Positions 7,864 to 16,844 of a stretch of DNA of 39,681 bases are shown here, in pieces. How positions within the stretch are numbered: position 1 is the stretch's first letter; the number at the start of each line of letters is the position of its first letter. The notes under the pieces were generated by a model. The model made no database searches. It was not told the DNA's origin and saw only the letters and a program-made list of their open reading frames with translations. The translations under genes and the position numbers were made by a program. This DNA is from an uncultured Alphaproteobacteria bacterium (GTDB lineage Bacteria; Pseudomonadota; Alphaproteobacteria; Rhodobacterales; Rhodobacteraceae): NCBI GenBank assembly GCA_902586855.1, contig CACIIZ010000009.1, positions 1 through 39,681 on the forward strand, written 5' to 3'.

Positions 7864-8680
7864 TACCAATCCCCCAAATCATATCCTGCATTGATTCAAT
7901 AGAAGCTTCAACAAGGTCAGACATTGCAAAACCTATGGTAGATGCAGAAAAATATAGTAGAATAAATGTTCCGAGTAGTGTTATTGGAAATCCAAAAGCA
8001 AAAAGATTAAGGGTAGGGGCTGATCTAGTAATTATACCAATGGACAAGTTTATCATTAATAGAACTATAGCAATAGGTAACATTATTACTGTGGCAGCTA
8101 AAAACATCGAACCAGCAGCACCAATTCCTGATTTAAGAAGAATTCCAAGTGTTGGGAGCGAATTTATGGGTATGAATTCATAACTATCTAATAAGGTCCT
8201 AAGCACTATCAGGTGGCCATCGACAGCCAGAAATATTACTAAGAGGAATAGCATTAGAATTTGGCTAACTACAGGCGTGGATGATCCAGTATTGGGATCA
8301 ACTTGTGCTGCAAAAGCAAGACCCGATGTGCTAGCTATTTTTTCTCCTGCCAGGGTCGCAGCAGAAAACCATATTGTTAGTACAAGTCCGGCACTTAGAC
8401 CAATTGCGACTTCTTTTATAATAAGAACCACTCCGAAAGCAGAGGTGATAGTTTCTAAATTCAATGTATTAGCCTGATTTTGAAAAATGGCTAAAGTCAG
8501 CACCATTCCAAAGAGTATTCTTACTGGCAGTAGTACATATCCTGCACCAAAGATAGGGGATGCAATTAAAAAAGCACTGATACGAAAACTACAAAAAAAG
8601 AATAGGAGGAGTTGATCAAGAACAATTTGAAGATTTAACCCTGGTAGTGGTCCTATGTTTGCTTGAGAAATGTCAAACAT
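7856..8680 (-). CDS. fliR: flagellar export gate protein FliR
   Basis: This is the 274-residue membrane subunit of the FliPQR export channel. It has about six hydrophobic segments, the conserved block FRISAFLIASPIFG near the N-terminus, the GEKIASTSGLAFAAQVDPNTG stretch near residue 115-135 and LNLFAFGFPITLLGTF in the C-terminal part. It starts immediately at the fliQ stop (TAAATG) and overlaps flhB. All family features are present and nothing is odd. Confidence 0.95.
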   Translation of the reverse strand: MFDISQANIGPLPGLNLQIVLDQLLLFFFCSFRISAFLIASPIFGAGYVLLPVRILFGMVLTLAIFQNQANTLNLETITSAFGVVLIIKEVAIGLSAGLVLTIWFSAATLAGEKIASTSGLAFAAQVDPNTGSSTPVVSQILMLFLLVIFLAVDGHLIVLRTLLDSYEFIPINSLPTLGILLKSGIGAAGSMFLAATVIMLPIAIVLLMINLSIGIITRSAPTLNLFAFGFPITLLGTFILLYFSASTIGFAMSDLVEASIESMQDMIWGIGNG

Positions 8681-8953
8681 TTAACTAAAGCCTAATCCAG
8701 CAACTCTATCGAAAATGAAAGTGAAAAAGTCTACCAAACTTACAAGCATGAAATTTGAGAGAAGTGCAAAAGTCAAAACAACTATAACGAGCTTAGGTAC
8801 AAAACTTAAAGTCATTTCATTAATGGTTGTCGCCGCCTGTACGATGCCGATAATAAGGCCGACACCTAAGGCTACAGCCAGTAATGGACCTGCCGTCAAA
8901 ATTATTTGATAGAAAGCTAGCCTCAAAAATTCAACATTCGAATCAAAATCCAT
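8681..8953 (-). CDS. fliQ: flagellar export gate protein FliQ
   Basis: This 90-residue protein has two membrane helices (about 14-40 and 52-77). The family signature is present in GLIIGIVQAATTINEMTLSF followed by VPKLVIVVL. FliQ subunits line the export channel with FliP and FliR. It lies 10 nt after fliP and abuts fliR without a gap, so all are cotranscribed. Confidence 0.95.
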   Translation of the reverse strand: MDFDSNVEFLRLAFYQIILTAGPLLAVALGVGLIIGIVQAATTINEMTLSFVPKLVIVVLTFALLSNFMLVSLVDFFTFIFDRVAGLGFS

Positions 8954-8963
8954 TCATCTTATC

Positions 8964-9746
8964 CTATGTAGAAGAGTATGTAGCGACTAGTGATCCGACG
9001 GTCATAGCCCAACCGTCTACCAATACGAATAATAATAACTTAAAGGGCAACGATACCAACATAGGGCTTAGCATCATCATACCCAGTGACATTAAGGTAG
9101 AAGCAATAACCATATCAATGACCAAAAACGGCAAAAATAATAGGAAGCCAATTTGGAATGCAGTTTTTAATTCTGATGTAATGAAGGCAGGTAATAGGAC
9201 AGGCAGTGGAACTTCCGAATTACTTTCATAGTTGGCGTCCCCAGCCATGTCTGCGAACATTTGCAAGTCATTTTTCCTTGTATTGTATACCAAGAAATCT
9301 TTAGCTATGTCACTAGCTTTTGATAAGGATTTTTCTGCAGACATATTGCCCTCTAAGTATGGAGTGAGAGCGGTTGAATTAATTTTTGACAAGGTAGGAG
9401 ACATAATAAAGAGTGTTAAGAATAGCGCTACTGCGACTAAGACTTGGTTCGGTGGGGTCTGCTGGGTTCCCATAGCTTGGCGCAAAATGGACAGCACAAT
9501 GATAATTCTTGTGAAAGAAGTCATTCCAAGAATTAGTGAGGGAAGTACAGTAAGACTTGTCATTAAAGCCAATATTTGCAGGGATAAAGAGTAAGTTGTT
9601 TCACCATCTGCGGAATCGGAAACATTAATTGCAGGTAACCCCAGACCAAAGTTTTCAAACACGCTTTCTGCTTGCATTGGACTATTAATCATTACGAAGA
9701 ATATGAGAGTAGTAACCCCAATCATGATTTGTGTGATATGTTTCAT
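8964..9746 (-). CDS. fliP: flagellar export gate protein FliP
   Basis: The 260-residue product begins with a hydrophobic signal-like segment (about 5-26), as usual in FliP. Core family blocks follow: MTSFTRIIIVLSILRQAMG, TPPNQVLVAVALFLTLFIM and FQIGFLLFLPFLVIDMVIAS, then LVDGWAMTVGSLV near the C-terminus. FliP forms the channel core of the export gate. It overlaps the fliO stop by 4 nt (ATGA). Confidence 0.95.
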   Translation of the reverse strand: MKHITQIMIGVTTLIFFVMINSPMQAESVFENFGLGLPAINVSDSADGETTYSLSLQILALMTSLTVLPSLILGMTSFTRIIIVLSILRQAMGTQQTPPNQVLVAVALFLTLFIMSPTLSKINSTALTPYLEGNMSAEKSLSKASDIAKDFLVYNTRKNDLQMFADMAGDANYESNSEVPLPVLLPAFITSELKTAFQIGFLLFLPFLVIDMVIASTLMSLGMMMLSPMLVSLPFKLLLFVLVDGWAMTVGSLVATYSST

Positions 9747-10201
9747 TCTCTATAACTCACTGCTGGATTCATTTGTCTGGCTGTCTGAATAGCTTTACTG
9801 AGTGGGTGATCGATATTCTTCCCAGGCAAGTTGGTCTCTACACTAGTAGCTTTTATGTTTGAATTTGATCTAGTGGTTGATTTTTGTTGGGGGCCCGCTT
9901 TTACTAGATTTCTTTTTGAACTAGTTGAGGGATTTTTTTGTGTCTGACCCAATGTTATTAGGGAGCTTTTTTTACCTTTATTTGAGATAAGTAGGAACTG
10001 AATGGAATCTACAGAAATTATTCTCAATTTTTCCGTTGAACTCAGAGCTTTTTCTTCTATTAGCTGAATTCTTTTATTCGATCCCCAGGTTCCAGAGAGT
10101 TTGCCTTTATTCTTTGTAACAAAAACTTGTAGCGCTACAAGTCCTAGTAAGAAAATTCCTACAGTAAGGATCTGGGTGAAATTTATGCCTTCTATATCCA
10201 T
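9743..10201 (-). CDS. fliO: flagellar biosynthesis protein FliO
   Basis: FliO is a small membrane scaffold that helps FliP assemble. The 152-residue product has one helix (about 7-27, TQILTVGIFLLGLVALQVFV), then the family block KRIQLIEEKALSSTEKLRII and a poorly conserved, basic Ser/Asn/Lys-rich tail. The track starts at a GTG (10219), but an AAAGAGG ribosome site sits just upstream of the ATG at 10201 and the sigma-54 promoter would start transcription near 10218, so I use the ATG. It is the first gene of a sub-operon with its own sigma-54 promoter. Confidence 0.9.
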   Translation of the reverse strand: MDIEGINFTQILTVGIFLLGLVALQVFVTKNKGKLSGTWGSNKRIQLIEEKALSSTEKLRIISVDSIQFLLISNKGKKSSLITLGQTQKNPSTSSKRNLVKAGPQQKSTTRSNSNIKATSVETNLPGKNIDHPLSKAIQTARQMNPAVSYRE

Positions 10202-10228
10202 TTTTTTGCCTCTTTCCACAAAGAGAAA

Positions 10229-10244
10229 GGCAAAAACTGTGCCA
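10229..10244 (-). promoter_or_regulatory. sigma-54 promoter of fliOPQR-flhB and the downstream unknown genes
   Basis: Read on the minus strand, TGGCACAGTTTTTGCC keeps GG-N10-GC spacing and a near-ideal TGGCAC -24 box. It lies in the only sizeable gap (about 115 nt) in this half of the operon, just upstream of fliO. Confidence 0.8.
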
Positions 10245-10316
10245 GATGCTAAAACTCAATATATATAAGGTTTTTGTCCTTAGAATAGATTCAATGTCAA
10301 AGAAATGACATCTCGA

Positions 10317-10676
10317 TTAAATACTTTCCATCCTTTTTTCAGGATCAACTATTTCAGTGAAACGTACCCCAAATCTTTCTCCCACCATGACAACTTCTCC
10401 CTTTGCAATCATGGTACCATTGGCCAGGATATCAAGGGGATCGCCAGCTAGTCTGTCTAATTCGACAACAGATCCTTCACCCAATCTTAATAGTTCTCGG
10501 ATCTTTATTTCTGCTCCTCCGACTTCTACGGTAAGTGCTACATCAATGTTTTCTAAAACTTTTAGGTTTTCAGTTCCACTACTTTGAGAACTAGTTTGGT
10601 CTTCAACTGAGTTAGTTTCCGATGCAGGTGGGTTACCTTCTGCGGGTGCAGTTTCCTCTGAATTTTCTTCGGCCAT
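10317..10676 (-). CDS. fliN: flagellar motor switch protein FliN
   Basis: This is the 119-residue C-ring protein. An acidic, low-complexity N-terminus (1-38) is followed by the SpoA domain (about 40-112) with VALTVEVGGAEIKIRELLRL, GSVVELDRLAGDPLDILANG and GEVVMVGERFGVRFTEI, which are the conserved FliN blocks. FliN forms the lower C-ring with FliM and helps dock FliH. It is 30 nt from fliM and precedes the fliO promoter gap. Confidence 0.95.
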   Translation of the reverse strand: MAEENSEETAPAEGNPPASETNSVEDQTSSQSSGTENLKVLENIDVALTVEVGGAEIKIRELLRLGEGSVVELDRLAGDPLDILANGTMIAKGEVVMVGERFGVRFTEIVDPEKRMESI

Positions 10677-10706
10677 TTCTTATCCCTTCCTATCTTGGGT
10701 GGTGTC

Positions 10707-11678
10707 TTATGATGACAGACGTTTGTTTAAATTGATTGCTGACTGACCAGAAACTTCCCCCATCTCTCCCAAAAAAATGGGTTTATCTTCAACTCTTATT
10801 TCAACACCTTCTCCAATTTGAATCGGTATCACTTCACCTGGTTTCACATTAATTAATTTACTCATCGATACAACTGGCTTGCTAAGTCTCGCGGTAACCT
10901 TTAACGGTACTTCTAGTACCGCTCTTTCAAGTCTTTGTCGCCATGAAACATCATCTTCAACTACATCAGATTGAACTTTTGAACGCAGTAAAGAGGCAAT
11001 TGGCTTTAGGGTTTGAAGGGGATAAATCAAATCGAAATTAGCAGCATCCATTCCAGGTAACTGGACTACAAAAGAACAAATAATTACCAGCTCAGATCCA
11101 TCCACAAAAGAAACAAATTGAGGATTCACTTCCCTACCTTGGACTGTAAGGTTTATGGGCATTAAATCTTTCCAGGCAGCTTCCAGCATTCGATTCAAGC
11201 CTTCCGAAATAATCTCTATTAGTCTATCCTCTGTAGATGTGAATTCTGTTTTTTTACTCTTATCGGGTCCGAGTTGTCCCCCGTAAAAAGAGTTTGTTAA
11301 AATTGAAATGAACGTGGGATCCATAACTAACATCATGTTACCACGTAATTCTTCCAGGCGACTTGCGGTAAGACTCATAAAGCTTTCTATTCCCGATGTG
11401 TATTCATCAAAGGTTTTTACTTCAGGTGGAAATGAAGAAATTCTAGGTTGGATCCTCAGCATTGGCAAAAAGACTGCTCTAGAAAAACGCGCAAAGCGCT
11501 CGTTGATCATCCTCAAGGCATAGTAGTCTCCAAGAAGGGTTAGGTCATCTGACCCAAATTTAAATGGACGCACATTTGCAGAATCTGATACATCAGAACT
11601 ACTCGTCCCCTCACCATCTTGTAATCCTTCTATGAGTGCATCTACTTCATCACTAGATAATTTTCTTGATGATACCAA
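10707..11678 (-). CDS. fliM: flagellar motor switch protein FliM
   Basis: FliM is the middle C-ring protein that receives CheY-P. The N-terminal LSSDEVDALIEGL (about 7-19) matches the CheY-binding EIDALL motif. The central FliG-binding domain (about 40-230) and C-terminal SpoA domain (about 245-318, with KLINVKPGEVIPIQIGEGV) follow. The start is a TTG at 11678; an AGAGGGG ribosome site lies 9 nt upstream, and no in-frame ATG precedes the conserved motif, so the rare start is favoured. It is 14 nt from fliL. Confidence 0.93.
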   Translation of the reverse strand: MVSSRKLSSDEVDALIEGLQDGEGTSSSDVSDSANVRPFKFGSDDLTLLGDYYALRMINERFARFSRAVFLPMLRIQPRISSFPPEVKTFDEYTSGIESFMSLTASRLEELRGNMMLVMDPTFISILTNSFYGGQLGPDKSKKTEFTSTEDRLIEIISEGLNRMLEAAWKDLMPINLTVQGREVNPQFVSFVDGSELVIICSFVVQLPGMDAANFDLIYPLQTLKPIASLLRSKVQSDVVEDDVSWRQRLERAVLEVPLKVTARLSKPVVSMSKLINVKPGEVIPIQIGEGVEIRVEDKPIFLGEMGEVSGQSAINLNKRLSS

Positions 11679-11692
11679 AGTAAGCTACCCCT

Positions 11693-12265
11693 CTATTGTA
11701 GCATGAAAGATGTAAAATGGACCGACTCAACGCCTCCAAAATCTTCCAGCTCCGTAAGCTTTTTATTAATTGCCTCAGCTATAGCTGCTGAAAGGGCGTC
11801 TCTACCTGCCTTTCCTTGTATTTCCTCCTCCGAAAATTCACTCATCATACCTAAGATTTCTGATCTAAGTGATAATTGATGCATTTCTACATTGGCCATA
11901 ACTGTATCGTCGTATTGTGTTGAAACACCTATACCAACTTGTAGAAACTTTGTCGAATTTCTTAAATTTGTGGTGAATGTTCCAGAAAATTCATAATAGG
12001 TAGTGACAAAGTTTTCTACCTCTGGGGCTATTTTCTTATCAGGATCAGATTCTGCAGCTTCTGCAGCTGCCTTAGCCTCCTCAGCTTCTTTCATTTTTCT
12101 TTCAATAATTTCTTCTATTTCCTCAGAAGGATCGGCTGCTTTACTGCCAAAAAGAAAAAAGCCTACACCTAGACCAATTCCCACTAGTAAGATACCCCCT
12201 CCGATGAACATTAGCAACTTCAGTAAACCACCCTTCTTCTTTTCTTCCGTATTTTCATCAGCCAT
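11693..12265 (-). CDS. fliL: flagellar basal body-associated protein FliL
   Basis: This 190-residue protein has a short Lys-rich cytoplasmic tail, one membrane helix (about 15-38, with GGGILLVGIGLGVGFFLFG), a charged coiled-coil linker rich in Glu and Ala (about 45-80) and a periplasmic domain ending VESVHFTSFMLQ, a typical FliL C-terminus. FliL rings surround the stator and support torque. It lies 11 nt from fliK and 14 nt from fliM. Confidence 0.92.
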   Translation of the reverse strand: MADENTEEKKKGGLLKLLMFIGGGILLVGIGLGVGFFLFGSKAADPSEEIEEIIERKMKEAEEAKAAAEAAESDPDKKIAPEVENFVTTYYEFSGTFTTNLRNSTKFLQVGIGVSTQYDDTVMANVEMHQLSLRSEILGMMSEFSEEEIQGKAGRDALSAAIAEAINKKLTELEDFGGVESVHFTSFMLQ

Positions 12266-12276
12266 GGTAAATTCCT

Positions 12277-13587
12277 TTATGCTATAAGATTAATGGTCTG
12301 GTTTAGAGATTGAATAGTGTTTGATCCTGATGGAAGATCTTCTTGGTCAGCTTCTTTGTCCTCGGATGGCTTATCTTTTTGACCCTTTTCATTATTATTC
12401 TGGTCATGGGTTCCTTTTTTCTCATGATCCGAATTAGTATTTAGATTTGATAACTTTAGTCCGGATCCTTCTAACATTTGTGATAGTTTAGCTTCAGACT
12501 CTGCAAGTAAAAGTGCTGCACTCGATGTCTCTGTAATAATACTAATTTTAGCAGCGTCATTATGTAAGCTGAGAGAAATTGTAAGCTTACCAAGATTCTT
12601 AGGTTTCAAAGCTAGTTCGATGCTTTCCTTCCCGTTTTGTAGTGCTTGTTGAACCCTATTTAGAAGATTCTTACTCCAGGACCTATCCAACATATTTAGA
12701 TGATCTAAGACTGTACTTGAATTTGCTTGAGTAGCGCTACCTGAATTAAGTTGACTCCCCGAGTTGCTATTGTTTGACATTGAAGAGTTTGAATTTGAGT
12801 TTGAGGCTGTTATGGAGGCATTAGGGCCTGTGTCAGCCTTCAAAATTTCCTTCCCAGAGGAGGTTTGGAAAAATTTTGGTAATTGAAAGCCTTTATCCGA
12901 ACTTTTCTCAACAAGCTGCTTTGGTTCAAGATTTAGCATTTCGGACTTTTCTTTTATTTGAGTTATCCTTAAAGTATCGGAAAGGGATTCGTTACCCTGG
13001 TACGCTTTCTTTACCATATTATCTATGCTTTTCTCGATAGTTGATGGCTTTACTTCCTTATTAATAGATTGAAATTCTTTGAGAATTTGGCTACTCATTG
13101 GGACAGTTTTTTGGTTCTTCTGCTCTAAAATGGTATCCTTTGCATGGAAAGATACTGTTTCAGAATTTTCTTTGACAACCGCAGCCAATTTTTGGAGAAA
13201 ATCGGTTTTATTATCGGTACTCGTCAGCTTAAGAACTAAACTAAAAGATCCCATGCTAGCAGTAGTATTTGGGGGAGTCCAGTTTGACCTTATTATCGGA
13301 GGATCAGTGACTTTATTTGATGGATTTCCGTTAGGATCATGAAAGTTCCCCACCATAGTTGTTGATATTTCAGGATTTTGTACTTTCTCTGCAAAATCTG
13401 AGGTTGTAATATTCAAATTTGTTGGGATAAGAGAAATCTCTTGATCGATTTCCACCTCTTCATTGTCCGAAGAAACCATTCCAAAGAGTGCATCAAACAT
13501 GCCAGTTCCCTCTGTATCTGAATTATTAGCTAGGCCTTTAATCCCCTCTGGGAATTTAGAATCACCCTTAGAACAAATCTCAGTCAT
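12277..13587 (-). CDS. fliK: flagellar hook-length control protein FliK
   Basis: FliK measures hook length and switches FlhB. The 436-residue product has a variable Ser/Asn/Thr-rich N-terminal ruler (about 1-300, with an Asn/Ser run near 265-290) and a C-terminal hook-control domain (about 310-385) with IELALKPKNLGKLTISLSL and ALLLAESEAKLSQMLEGSGL, the recognisable FliK core. A polar tail rich in Lys, Asp and Asn follows. The ATG has no clear ribosome site; an internal start is possible but not evident. It has its own sigma-54 promoter about 45 nt upstream. Confidence 0.85.
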   Translation of the reverse strand: MTEICSKGDSKFPEGIKGLANNSDTEGTGMFDALFGMVSSDNEEVEIDQEISLIPTNLNITTSDFAEKVQNPEISTTMVGNFHDPNGNPSNKVTDPPIIRSNWTPPNTTASMGSFSLVLKLTSTDNKTDFLQKLAAVVKENSETVSFHAKDTILEQKNQKTVPMSSQILKEFQSINKEVKPSTIEKSIDNMVKKAYQGNESLSDTLRITQIKEKSEMLNLEPKQLVEKSSDKGFQLPKFFQTSSGKEILKADTGPNASITASNSNSNSSMSNNSNSGSQLNSGSATQANSSTVLDHLNMLDRSWSKNLLNRVQQALQNGKESIELALKPKNLGKLTISLSLHNDAAKISIITETSSAALLLAESEAKLSQMLEGSGLKLSNLNTNSDHEKKGTHDQNNNEKGQKDKPSEDKEADQEDLPSGSNTIQSLNQTINLIA

Positions 13588-13630
13588 AATAATTTTTAAA
13601 CAATCTAATTATACCTATACGGGCTCATTC

Positions 13631-13646
13631 TGCAATTTGAATGCCA
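13631..13646 (-). promoter_or_regulatory. sigma-54 promoter upstream of fliK
   Basis: Minus-strand TGGCATTCAAATTGCA shows GG-N10-GC with an ideal TTGCA -12 box, sitting in the 70-nt gap between fliJ and fliK. It would let fliKLMN be expressed separately from fliE-fliJ. Confidence 0.75.
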
Positions 13647-13657
13647 GTTTAGCCCCA

Positions 13658-14098
13658 TTAGGAGTTAAACACTCCGCGCTTAATGGTGTTAGCAGGTGAG
13701 GATAGGAGAGATTTTTTCTCCCCCTCTTCCAATTCGAGTCTTTTGTGCATGTCAGCCTTTTCAAGTGACTTTAGCATTTTTTGATTTCGGACAGCTATCT
13801 TTTTGTTCACCTGCTTATTTTCTTCCACTAGGAACTTGGTTCGATTTTCTGTCGCAGAAATTTGCTCCTGAATTTGAAAATCGTACCATTTGTCTGATCT
13901 TAACTGCAAAGCAGTAACCGTTTTACCATCCTCTTGTTTATTTGCCCTTATCTCTTTTAGTTGGGAATTCATAGCATTATTTTTCTCTATTTCTTTCGCA
14001 ATAGATTTTACCTGTTTGAAGAACTTATTTCTTTCAACTTTTTCCTTTAAGGCCATTAGTTCAAATAATTTACTCTTAGGTCGCATCAGATTATCCAC
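13658..14098 (-). CDS. fliJ: flagellar export chaperone FliJ (probable)
   Basis: Position between fliI and fliK, the 146-residue size and an almost entirely alpha-helical coiled-coil composition (charged heptads from about 5 to 125) identify this as FliJ, the central stalk of the export ATPase. Sequence conservation in the family is low, so the call rests mainly on synteny. The track start is a GTG overlapping the fliI stop by 8 nt; an ATG four codons later (14086, MRPKSKLFELMALKEK) is an equally good start and resembles usual FliJ N-termini. Confidence 0.8.
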   Translation of the reverse strand: MDNLMRPKSKLFELMALKEKVERNKFFKQVKSIAKEIEKNNAMNSQLKEIRANKQEDGKTVTALQLRSDKWYDFQIQEQISATENRTKFLVEENKQVNKKIAVRNQKMLKSLEKADMHKRLELEEGEKKSLLSSPANTIKRGVFNS

Positions 14099-15419
14099 TT
14101 AGGACTTTTTCTAGATCATCTTTAGAGGATTCAAAATCAGCTTTTATATCCTGTGTCTGTTGTAGATAAGACACTAGGGCTGGCCAAAGGTTTACAGCCT
14201 CATCAAGTTCTGGGTCTTGGCCGGCGGAATATCCTCCCATTAATATTAAGTCCCTATTTTCTAGGTAAAGTGAGACTAATCTTCTAAATTTGTTCGCTGT
14301 TTCCTGGTGCTCTATGCTAGTAATCTCGGTCATAACACGACTTATTGAGTTTGGAATATCTAAGGCTGGATAGATTCCAAGCTGGGTCTGTTCTCTTGAT
14401 AACAAAATGTGACCATCCAAGATTGCTCTGGCCGTGTCGACCACAGGGTCATTATTGTCATCTCCATCAGCTAGAATGGTATAAAATGCTGTTATAGAAC
14501 CTTGAGTACCAATCCCTGTTCCAGATCTTTCTACAAGTTTTGGAATTAGTGAAACTACTGATGGTGGATAACCTTTTGCTGTGGGCTGTTCCCCTAAGGC
14601 TAGACCAATTTCCCTTCGGGCGTGGGCAACTCTAGTAAGAGAGTCCATTATGAGGAGAACATTTTTGCCTCGGTCACGAAAAAACTCTGCGATAGCAGTA
14701 GCCCTATTTGCACCTCTAATTCTAAGGAGGGGCGACCTATCAGCTGGCACTGCTACTACCACAGTGCGTGATTTGGCTTCACTGGTTAATATGTCATTTA
14801 CGAATTTTCCAACTTCACGACCTCTTTCACCGATCAAACCAACCACTATCACATCAGCATTAGTATTCTTACTCATCATCCCCAGTAGAACGGATTTTCC
14901 AACTCCAGAGCCAGCAATGATCCCGATGCGCTGACCTTGCCCAACGGTCAAAAGACCATTAATACCTCTAATACCAACATCCAATGGGTCTGTAACAGGT
15001 TTTCGGAGGAGTGGATTAAGCTGTACTCCATTTAATGGCCAGGTGTCTCGTAATAGGGGAATATGATCACCATCTAGTGGCTTTCCAAGAGCATCAATCA
15101 CTCTTCCTAGCAAATTCAGCCCCACCGGAATTGAATAACCATCATCTTTTAGAGATACTGTTAGCCCAGATTTTATCTGTGCTCCAGGTTGGAACAGGGA
15201 CAAACAGTTATTTCCATTATTAAAACCGACGACTTCAGCTTTTTCTTTTGTTCCTTGGTCTGTTTCCACTTCACATATGGCTCCAATGTTTGCAGGAAAA
15301 CCATCACATTCAAGTAAATTTCCATCATAGCGGGATACTTTTCCTGAAAGTATTAGATTCGTGGGTTTAAGGCTAACTTCCACATTTTCTATTAAATTTT
15401 GGGTAATAGTAGTAGTCAT
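14091..15419 (-). CDS. fliI: flagellum-specific ATPase FliI
   Basis: FliI is the hexameric ATPase that energises export. Walker A is GSGVGKS (about 170-176), preceded by GQRIGIIA; GLIGERGREV and the Walker B region NVLLIMDSLTRVAHARREI follow, along with GEQPTAKGYPPSVVSLIPKL typical of type III ATPases. I chose the ATG at 15419 (442 residues) because AGAGAA lies 9 nt upstream; the track start at 15452 is a TTG in the leader. The usual family length is about 440. fliH lies 97 nt upstream and fliJ overlaps the end. Confidence 0.96.
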   Translation of the reverse strand: MTTTITQNLIENVEVSLKPTNLILSGKVSRYDGNLLECDGFPANIGAICEVETDQGTKEKAEVVGFNNGNNCLSLFQPGAQIKSGLTVSLKDDGYSIPVGLNLLGRVIDALGKPLDGDHIPLLRDTWPLNGVQLNPLLRKPVTDPLDVGIRGINGLLTVGQGQRIGIIAGSGVGKSVLLGMMSKNTNADVIVVGLIGERGREVGKFVNDILTSEAKSRTVVVAVPADRSPLLRIRGANRATAIAEFFRDRGKNVLLIMDSLTRVAHARREIGLALGEQPTAKGYPPSVVSLIPKLVERSGTGIGTQGSITAFYTILADGDDNNDPVVDTARAILDGHILLSREQTQLGIYPALDIPNSISRVMTEITSIEHQETANKFRRLVSLYLENRDLILMGGYSAGQDPELDEAVNLWPALVSYLQQTQDIKADFESSKDDLEKVLSG

Positions 15420-15516
15420 ATGTATTGTTCTCTTTAAAAAAATCGGTATCAAACGGCAATTTCATATTGCCTTACTAATTAGATGAGTTAGATATCCTTT
15501 TTTGGGTATGGCTGTC

Positions 15517-16827
15517 CTAGTCATTTTCTTTGTTCTTGTCTTCAAGAATATTGTCTGCAACCATTTGTGTATCTTCCTCCAGATCCTTTGGTAATGAAAT
15601 TTTCTCTTGGTCAGTAATGTTGTTAGTTGGTGAAGATGGTTTGTCTACAGCCGACTCATTTTGATTTGTTACATTTTTGTTTTGATTGTGAGCTTCTTGG
15701 GTGTCGGCTAAGCCTTGAATTTCTTCAGTCTCCGACTCAGTAGAAGTATCTTTGGACTGGAAATCTGAATTTTCGTCAGGTGTAGGTAGTCGGCCATCTT
15801 CCGAGTTAGCCAATTCGAAGTTTCTCACTCCCGGTTGGTCATCTGAATTATAACGATTCTGTAAGCTATCTTCCAATGACACTCCACCAACCTCAATAAT
15901 ACTATCTCCATGTTCCAAAGTTTGGTCTGCGCTAATACTGAATTTGGAAAGAATTTTGGACTCATTCATTAAGTTAGAGACATTTTCATAATCTTCAGGA
16001 TTTAATTTTAGAATATGATTATTTGCTTTACTTTTGATAGCTTGAGCAAGATTTTCAATCTTTTCAGTAAATTTTTCAGGCATTTCTAATATAGCAGCAC
16101 CAACCCGTTCACTTGAGATTTTCAAAATCTCCTCTTTTAGTTTCCTTTCTAACAGGCTTGTATCAATTGTAATATTCTCTTCTAAACGCTCAATCAAAGT
16201 TTCAAAGGTTTTAAGACTTTTTTCTATTCGAGTAGCCTGAGCAGTTTCAAATTTTTTTGTAGTTTCTGCTATTCCGTTTTGATACGCCTCTTCTTTCTCT
16301 GATTCAGTATATAGTTTTTCTTTGATTGGCACTCCAATGGCGGTTTTTTCCGCTTGATTTGAAATTTCTTTTTCTTCGTTGAGTGTTGGGTTTTCAAGAC
16401 TAATTGCATCAATATTTGAGTCTTCATTATTTTCTTCTGATGAACCATCAGTAGATTGTTCATCAGATTTAGTCTCTATCATATTCCTGGCTGATTCATT
16501 ATCTTCAACAACATGACTGTTTCCAGCCTCTTGGCTGGCTGTATCTGATTGGCTGCCATGATCATTCGTACTGCTTTCTTCGTCAGATATTTGTTTGTCA
16601 ATGGTTGCCTGATTTTTTTCCTCAGGTTTAGACTTTTTATATACATTTTCTTCAGTAGCTTTTGAGGCCATTTCGGGGAGCGATAAAGGCTTGAAAGGCT
16701 GTATAACCTTCTTTGGAAAATAAGGATTCTCTCTATATTTGTTTGAGGCCAACGTCTTCATTAGGCTGGCGATTTCGTCATCAGCCAAGGAAGACTCATT
16801 TTTTTTGTCTAATTCGTCGATCATCAT
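15517..16827 (-). CDS. fliH: flagellar assembly protein FliH with long acidic extensions
   Basis: FliH links the FliI ATPase to the C-ring. The recognisable part is about 177-325: a helical AYQNGIAETTKKFETA region, then LKLNPEDYENVSNLM and DQTLEHGDSIIEVGGVSLED, matching the FliH C-terminal domain. The protein is 436 residues against the usual 200-260. Extra sequence is a Glu/Ser/Asn-rich N-terminal region (about 55-165) and a 110-residue polar acidic tail (326-436) after the point where FliH normally stops. Both look disordered. Reading frame is uninterrupted. Start is at the double ATG 17 nt after fliG. Confidence 0.85.
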   Translation of the reverse strand: MMIDELDKKNESSLADDEIASLMKTLASNKYRENPYFPKKVIQPFKPLSLPEMASKATEENVYKKSKPEEKNQATIDKQISDEESSTNDHGSQSDTASQEAGNSHVVEDNESARNMIETKSDEQSTDGSSEENNEDSNIDAISLENPTLNEEKEISNQAEKTAIGVPIKEKLYTESEKEEAYQNGIAETTKKFETAQATRIEKSLKTFETLIERLEENITIDTSLLERKLKEEILKISSERVGAAILEMPEKFTEKIENLAQAIKSKANNHILKLNPEDYENVSNLMNESKILSKFSISADQTLEHGDSIIEVGGVSLEDSLQNRYNSDDQPGVRNFELANSEDGRLPTPDENSDFQSKDTSTESETEEIQGLADTQEAHNQNKNVTNQNESAVDKPSSPTNNITDQEKISLPKDLEEDTQMVADNILEDKNKEND

Positions 16828-16844
16828 TTTTCTCAGTGGGTTTA

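Noticed and set aside
15455-15471. Inverted repeat GGCAAT-N5-ATTGCC in the fliH-fliI gap
   Set aside because: Arms are only 6 bp with no T-tract; the GC-to-CC spacing does not fit a sigma-54 promoter (off by two). Common by chance in AT-rich DNA.
16269-16463. 64-aa ORF within fliH and similar overlapping ORFs (for example 12003-12287, 18040-18384, 2481-2714)
   Set aside because: They lie in other frames of well-supported genes and have no family signal; shadow ORFs.
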